The notes under the pieces are model-generated. The model had not been told where the DNA came from. It saw nothing but the letters and a program-made list of their open reading frames with translations, and searched no databases. A stretch of 6,666 nt of DNA from Clostridia bacterium. GTDB taxonomy: Bacteria > Bacillota > Clostridia > Oscillospirales > CAG-272. The stretch covers positions 1-6,666 of the forward strand of contig CAAGKS010000038.1 in assembly GCA_900770605.1 (NCBI GenBank), written 5' to 3'. A program made the translations under genes and the position numbers. Positions 5,180 through 6,666 of this stretch are shown here, piece by piece (the stretch's first letter is position 1; each line of letters starts with the position of its first letter).

Positions 5180-5263
5180 TCGGCGTGTGATATATCGGAC
5201 AAGATATCATAGAGTCAGACATAATTTTTTCAGTCCGCGAGATCGCGGAGAAGGAGGAAGCCC
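5180..5263 (+). promoter_or_regulatory. Structured 5' leader of the EF-G paralog
   Basis: About 84 nt. It contains GATATATC (5189-5196) and GATATC (5203-5208), with a third GATATC (5176-5181) over the start point. TGATAT (5188-5193) can pair with ATATCA (5204-5209). A GC hairpin TCCGCG/CGCGGA (5234-5239/5244-5249, loop AGAT) ends 2 nt before the AGGAGG site (5252-5257), which lies 6 nt from the ATG. No anti-Shine-Dalgarno segment is visible, so the hairpin more likely shields the 5' side of the ribosome site than hides it. No known riboswitch class was recognised. Confidence 0.5.
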
Positions 5264-6666
5264 ATGGCTATAATTGAAACCAAAAGAATTCGTAACATTG
5301 CTTTGCTCGGACACGGTGGAAGCGGAAAGACTTCACTTGCAGAGGCAATGCTGTACCTGACGGGTGCAACAGACCGTATCGGTAAGGTTACGGATGGAAA
5401 TACAATATCGGACTTCGATCCAGAGGAAACTAAGAGAGGATTTTCACTTTCCACCTCTTTGCTTAATATGATGTGGAAGGATTCCAAGATAAATCTGCTT
5501 GATACCCCCGGTTACCTTGATTTCGTAGGCGAAGCAGCGCAGGCACTCAGAGTTGCAGATAGCGCTATCATCGTTGTTGACGGTAAGGCAGGTATCGAGG
5601 TAGGAACCGAGATGGCGTGGGGCTATGCTGACGCGCTCGACCTTCCTCGCGCATTCTTTATCAATAAGTTTGATGATAACGATGCTCGTTTTGCAAGAGT
5701 TCTTGATGATCTTCACCTCACGTTCGGTAAGAACATCTGTCCTCTCACCATTCCTATGGTAAAGGACGGCGAGGTCAAGGGTTGTATAGACCTTATCGAG
5801 CAGATCGCTCACGTATTTGACGCAAACGGACGTCATAGCGTAGAGAAGATCCCCGATGAATCCATGGAAGCAGTTGAGAAGTACCGCGATATGCTTATGG
5901 AAGCAGTTGCAAGTACTGATGAAGACCTCATGATGAAGTATTTTGAGGGCGAAGAGATCACATATATGGAAGCTATCAACGCAGTTCACGAGGGTATCAT
6001 CAACGGTGATATCGTTCCCGTATTCTGCGGAGCGGCAACAAAGCTCTGGGGCGTATGGACTATGCTCGATAAGATCACCGAGTCCTTCCCGCGTCACACC
6101 GCAAAGAAGACCGAGAAGCTTGCTGACGGCGGCGAGGCTGAGATAGTTCCCGAGGGTGAGCCTGCATTGTTCGTATTCAAGACAGTTGCTGACCCGTTCG
6201 TTGGAAAGATGTCTTACTTCAAGGTAATGAACGGTACTGTAAAGCGCGATCTTCTTATGAAGAACAACACCACGGGAGATAGCGAAAAGCTCGCTCACAT
6301 TTACGTGATGAACGGCAAGAAGCAGACCGAGGTCGATGAGCTTGCTTGCGGCGATATCGGTATGGTAGCAAAGCTTACGGGCACTAACACCAACGATACG
6401 CTTACCTGGAACAAGGAGCTTTCGTTCGCGCCTATCGCATATCCCACACCTTACTTTACCAAGGCAATGATCCCCGCGTCTGCAAAGGACGAGGGCAAGA
6501 TCTCTCAGAGTATCGTTAAGATGATCGAGGAGGACCTCACACTCAAGTATGAGAACAACCCCGAGACCAAGCAAATGCTCGTATCCGGTCTTGGTGAGAT
6601 GCACATGGCAGTTCTCGCAGCAAAGCTCAAGAACCGCTTTGGAGTAACGGTAAACTTTGAAGAGCC
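5264..6666 (+). CDS. Elongation factor G paralog (EF-G-2-like translational GTPase), 3' end outside window
   Basis: The reading frame is open from ATG 5264 to the window end (467 codons visible; full EF-G proteins are about 690). It is a ribosome-associated GTPase of the EF-G family. Motifs: P-loop GHGGSGKT (16-23); switch I SDFDPEETKRGFSLSTSL (49-66), where canonical EF-G has the RGITI block; switch II DTPGYLDF (80-87), where canonical EF-G has DTPGHVDF; G4 NKFD (134-137); G5 FCGAATKLWGV (254-264). Domain II starts near 300 (ALFVFKTVADPFVGKMSYFK) and domain III includes the LVSGLGEMH block (439-447). The GHGGSGKT and PGY variants mark the EF-G-2/EF-G-like branch (e.g. Thermus EF-G-2) rather than the housekeeping FusA. 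Translocation activity is therefore uncertain. TetM-type ribosome protection is less likely, because those proteins keep DTPGHMDF. The start is set by AGGAGG at 5252-5257. Confidence 0.9.
   Translation, partial: MAIIETKRIRNIALLGHGGSGKTSLAEAMLYLTGATDRIGKVTDGNTISDFDPEETKRGFSLSTSLLNMMWKDSKINLLDTPGYLDFVGEAAQALRVADSAIIVVDGKAGIEVGTEMAWGYADALDLPRAFFINKFDDNDARFARVLDDLHLTFGKNICPLTIPMVKDGEVKGCIDLIEQIAHVFDANGRHSVEKIPDESMEAVEKYRDMLMEAVASTDEDLMMKYFEGEEITYMEAINAVHEGIINGDIVPVFCGAATKLWGVWTMLDKITESFPRHTAKKTEKLADGGEAEIVPEGEPALFVFKTVADPFVGKMSYFKVMNGTVKRDLLMKNNTTGDSEKLAHIYVMNGKKQTEVDELACGDIGMVAKLTGTNTNDTLTWNKELSFAPIAYPTPYFTKAMIPASAKDEGKISQSIVKMIEEDLTLKYENNPETKQMLVSGLGEMHMAVLAAKLKNRFGVTVNFEE

Larger units (their letters stand above)
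4935..5263. other. Gene-free stretch of 329 bases: terminators, inverted repeat, promoter, leader
   Basis: No coding sequence or RNA gene was found here. In order, it holds a 40-base AT-rich run after the zinc-ribbon stop, a GC hairpin (4975-5001), a strong terminator (5017-5067), an inverted repeat (5071-5097), an AT-rich spacer, the promoter of the EF-G paralog (5145-5173) and its leader (about 5180-5263). Confidence 0.7.

Noticed and set aside
5444..6604. Long open frame (386 codons) on the minus strand
   Set aside because: It lies fully antisense to the EF-G paralog, whose GTPase motifs are unambiguous. The translated product resembles no family and has no promoter or ribosome site. It is a codon-usage shadow.

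Overview
The window looks like chromosomal DNA of an anaerobic low-to-mid-GC Firmicute of class Clostridia, probably of the Ruminococcaceae/Oscillospiraceae kind. The reasons are strong GGAGG-type ribosome binding sites, AT-rich intergenic regions with textbook sigma-A promoters, and a set of proteins typical of Clostridia: a DUF4364 protein, a double zinc-ribbon protein, a SigH-like sigma factor, a short homoserine dehydrogenase and an EF-G paralog. The taxonomic placement is inferred from protein resemblance recalled from memory, not from a search. There is no tRNA, rRNA, CRISPR array, insertion sequence or prophage gene.

Left part (1-1850): two NAD-biosynthesis genes stand back to back. 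On the minus strand is the 5' end of a glutamine-dependent NAD+ synthetase (nadE, cut by the window edge). On the plus strand is a complete nicotinate phosphoribosyltransferase (pncB). Together they cover the first and last steps of the Preiss-Handler salvage route from nicotinate to NAD+. pncB ends at a strong bidirectional terminator shared with the convergent gene hom.

Middle (1850-3754): a complete minus-strand homoserine dehydrogenase (hom) is divergent from a plus-strand DUF4364 protein with a winged-helix-like N-terminus. Their promoters are back to back, with -35 boxes 7 bp apart, and both have extended -10 elements.

Right-middle (3755-5070): a near-consensus promoter, surrounded by inverted repeats and palindromes, drives a GTG-started SigH-like sigma factor. 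A small double zinc-ribbon protein follows in the same direction with no clear promoter or terminator between, so the two probably form an operon. A GC-rich hairpin and then a very strong terminator close this unit.

Right end (5071-6666): an AT-rich stretch with one more inverted repeat leads to a strong promoter and an ~84-nt structured leader. These precede an EF-G paralog (translational GTPase of the EF-G-2 type) that runs off the window after 467 codons. The gene-free stretch 4935-5263 (329 bases) is fully described by these elements: two terminator-region hairpins, an inverted repeat, a promoter and a leader.

Most of the content is core metabolism and gene expression. I found no convincing new multi-gene system. 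The items most worth following up are the architecture of the sigma-factor promoter, the sigma/zinc-ribbon pairing, the hom/DUF4364 divergent promoter, the EF-G paralog with Tyr in place of the catalytic His, and the unusual C-terminus of Hom.
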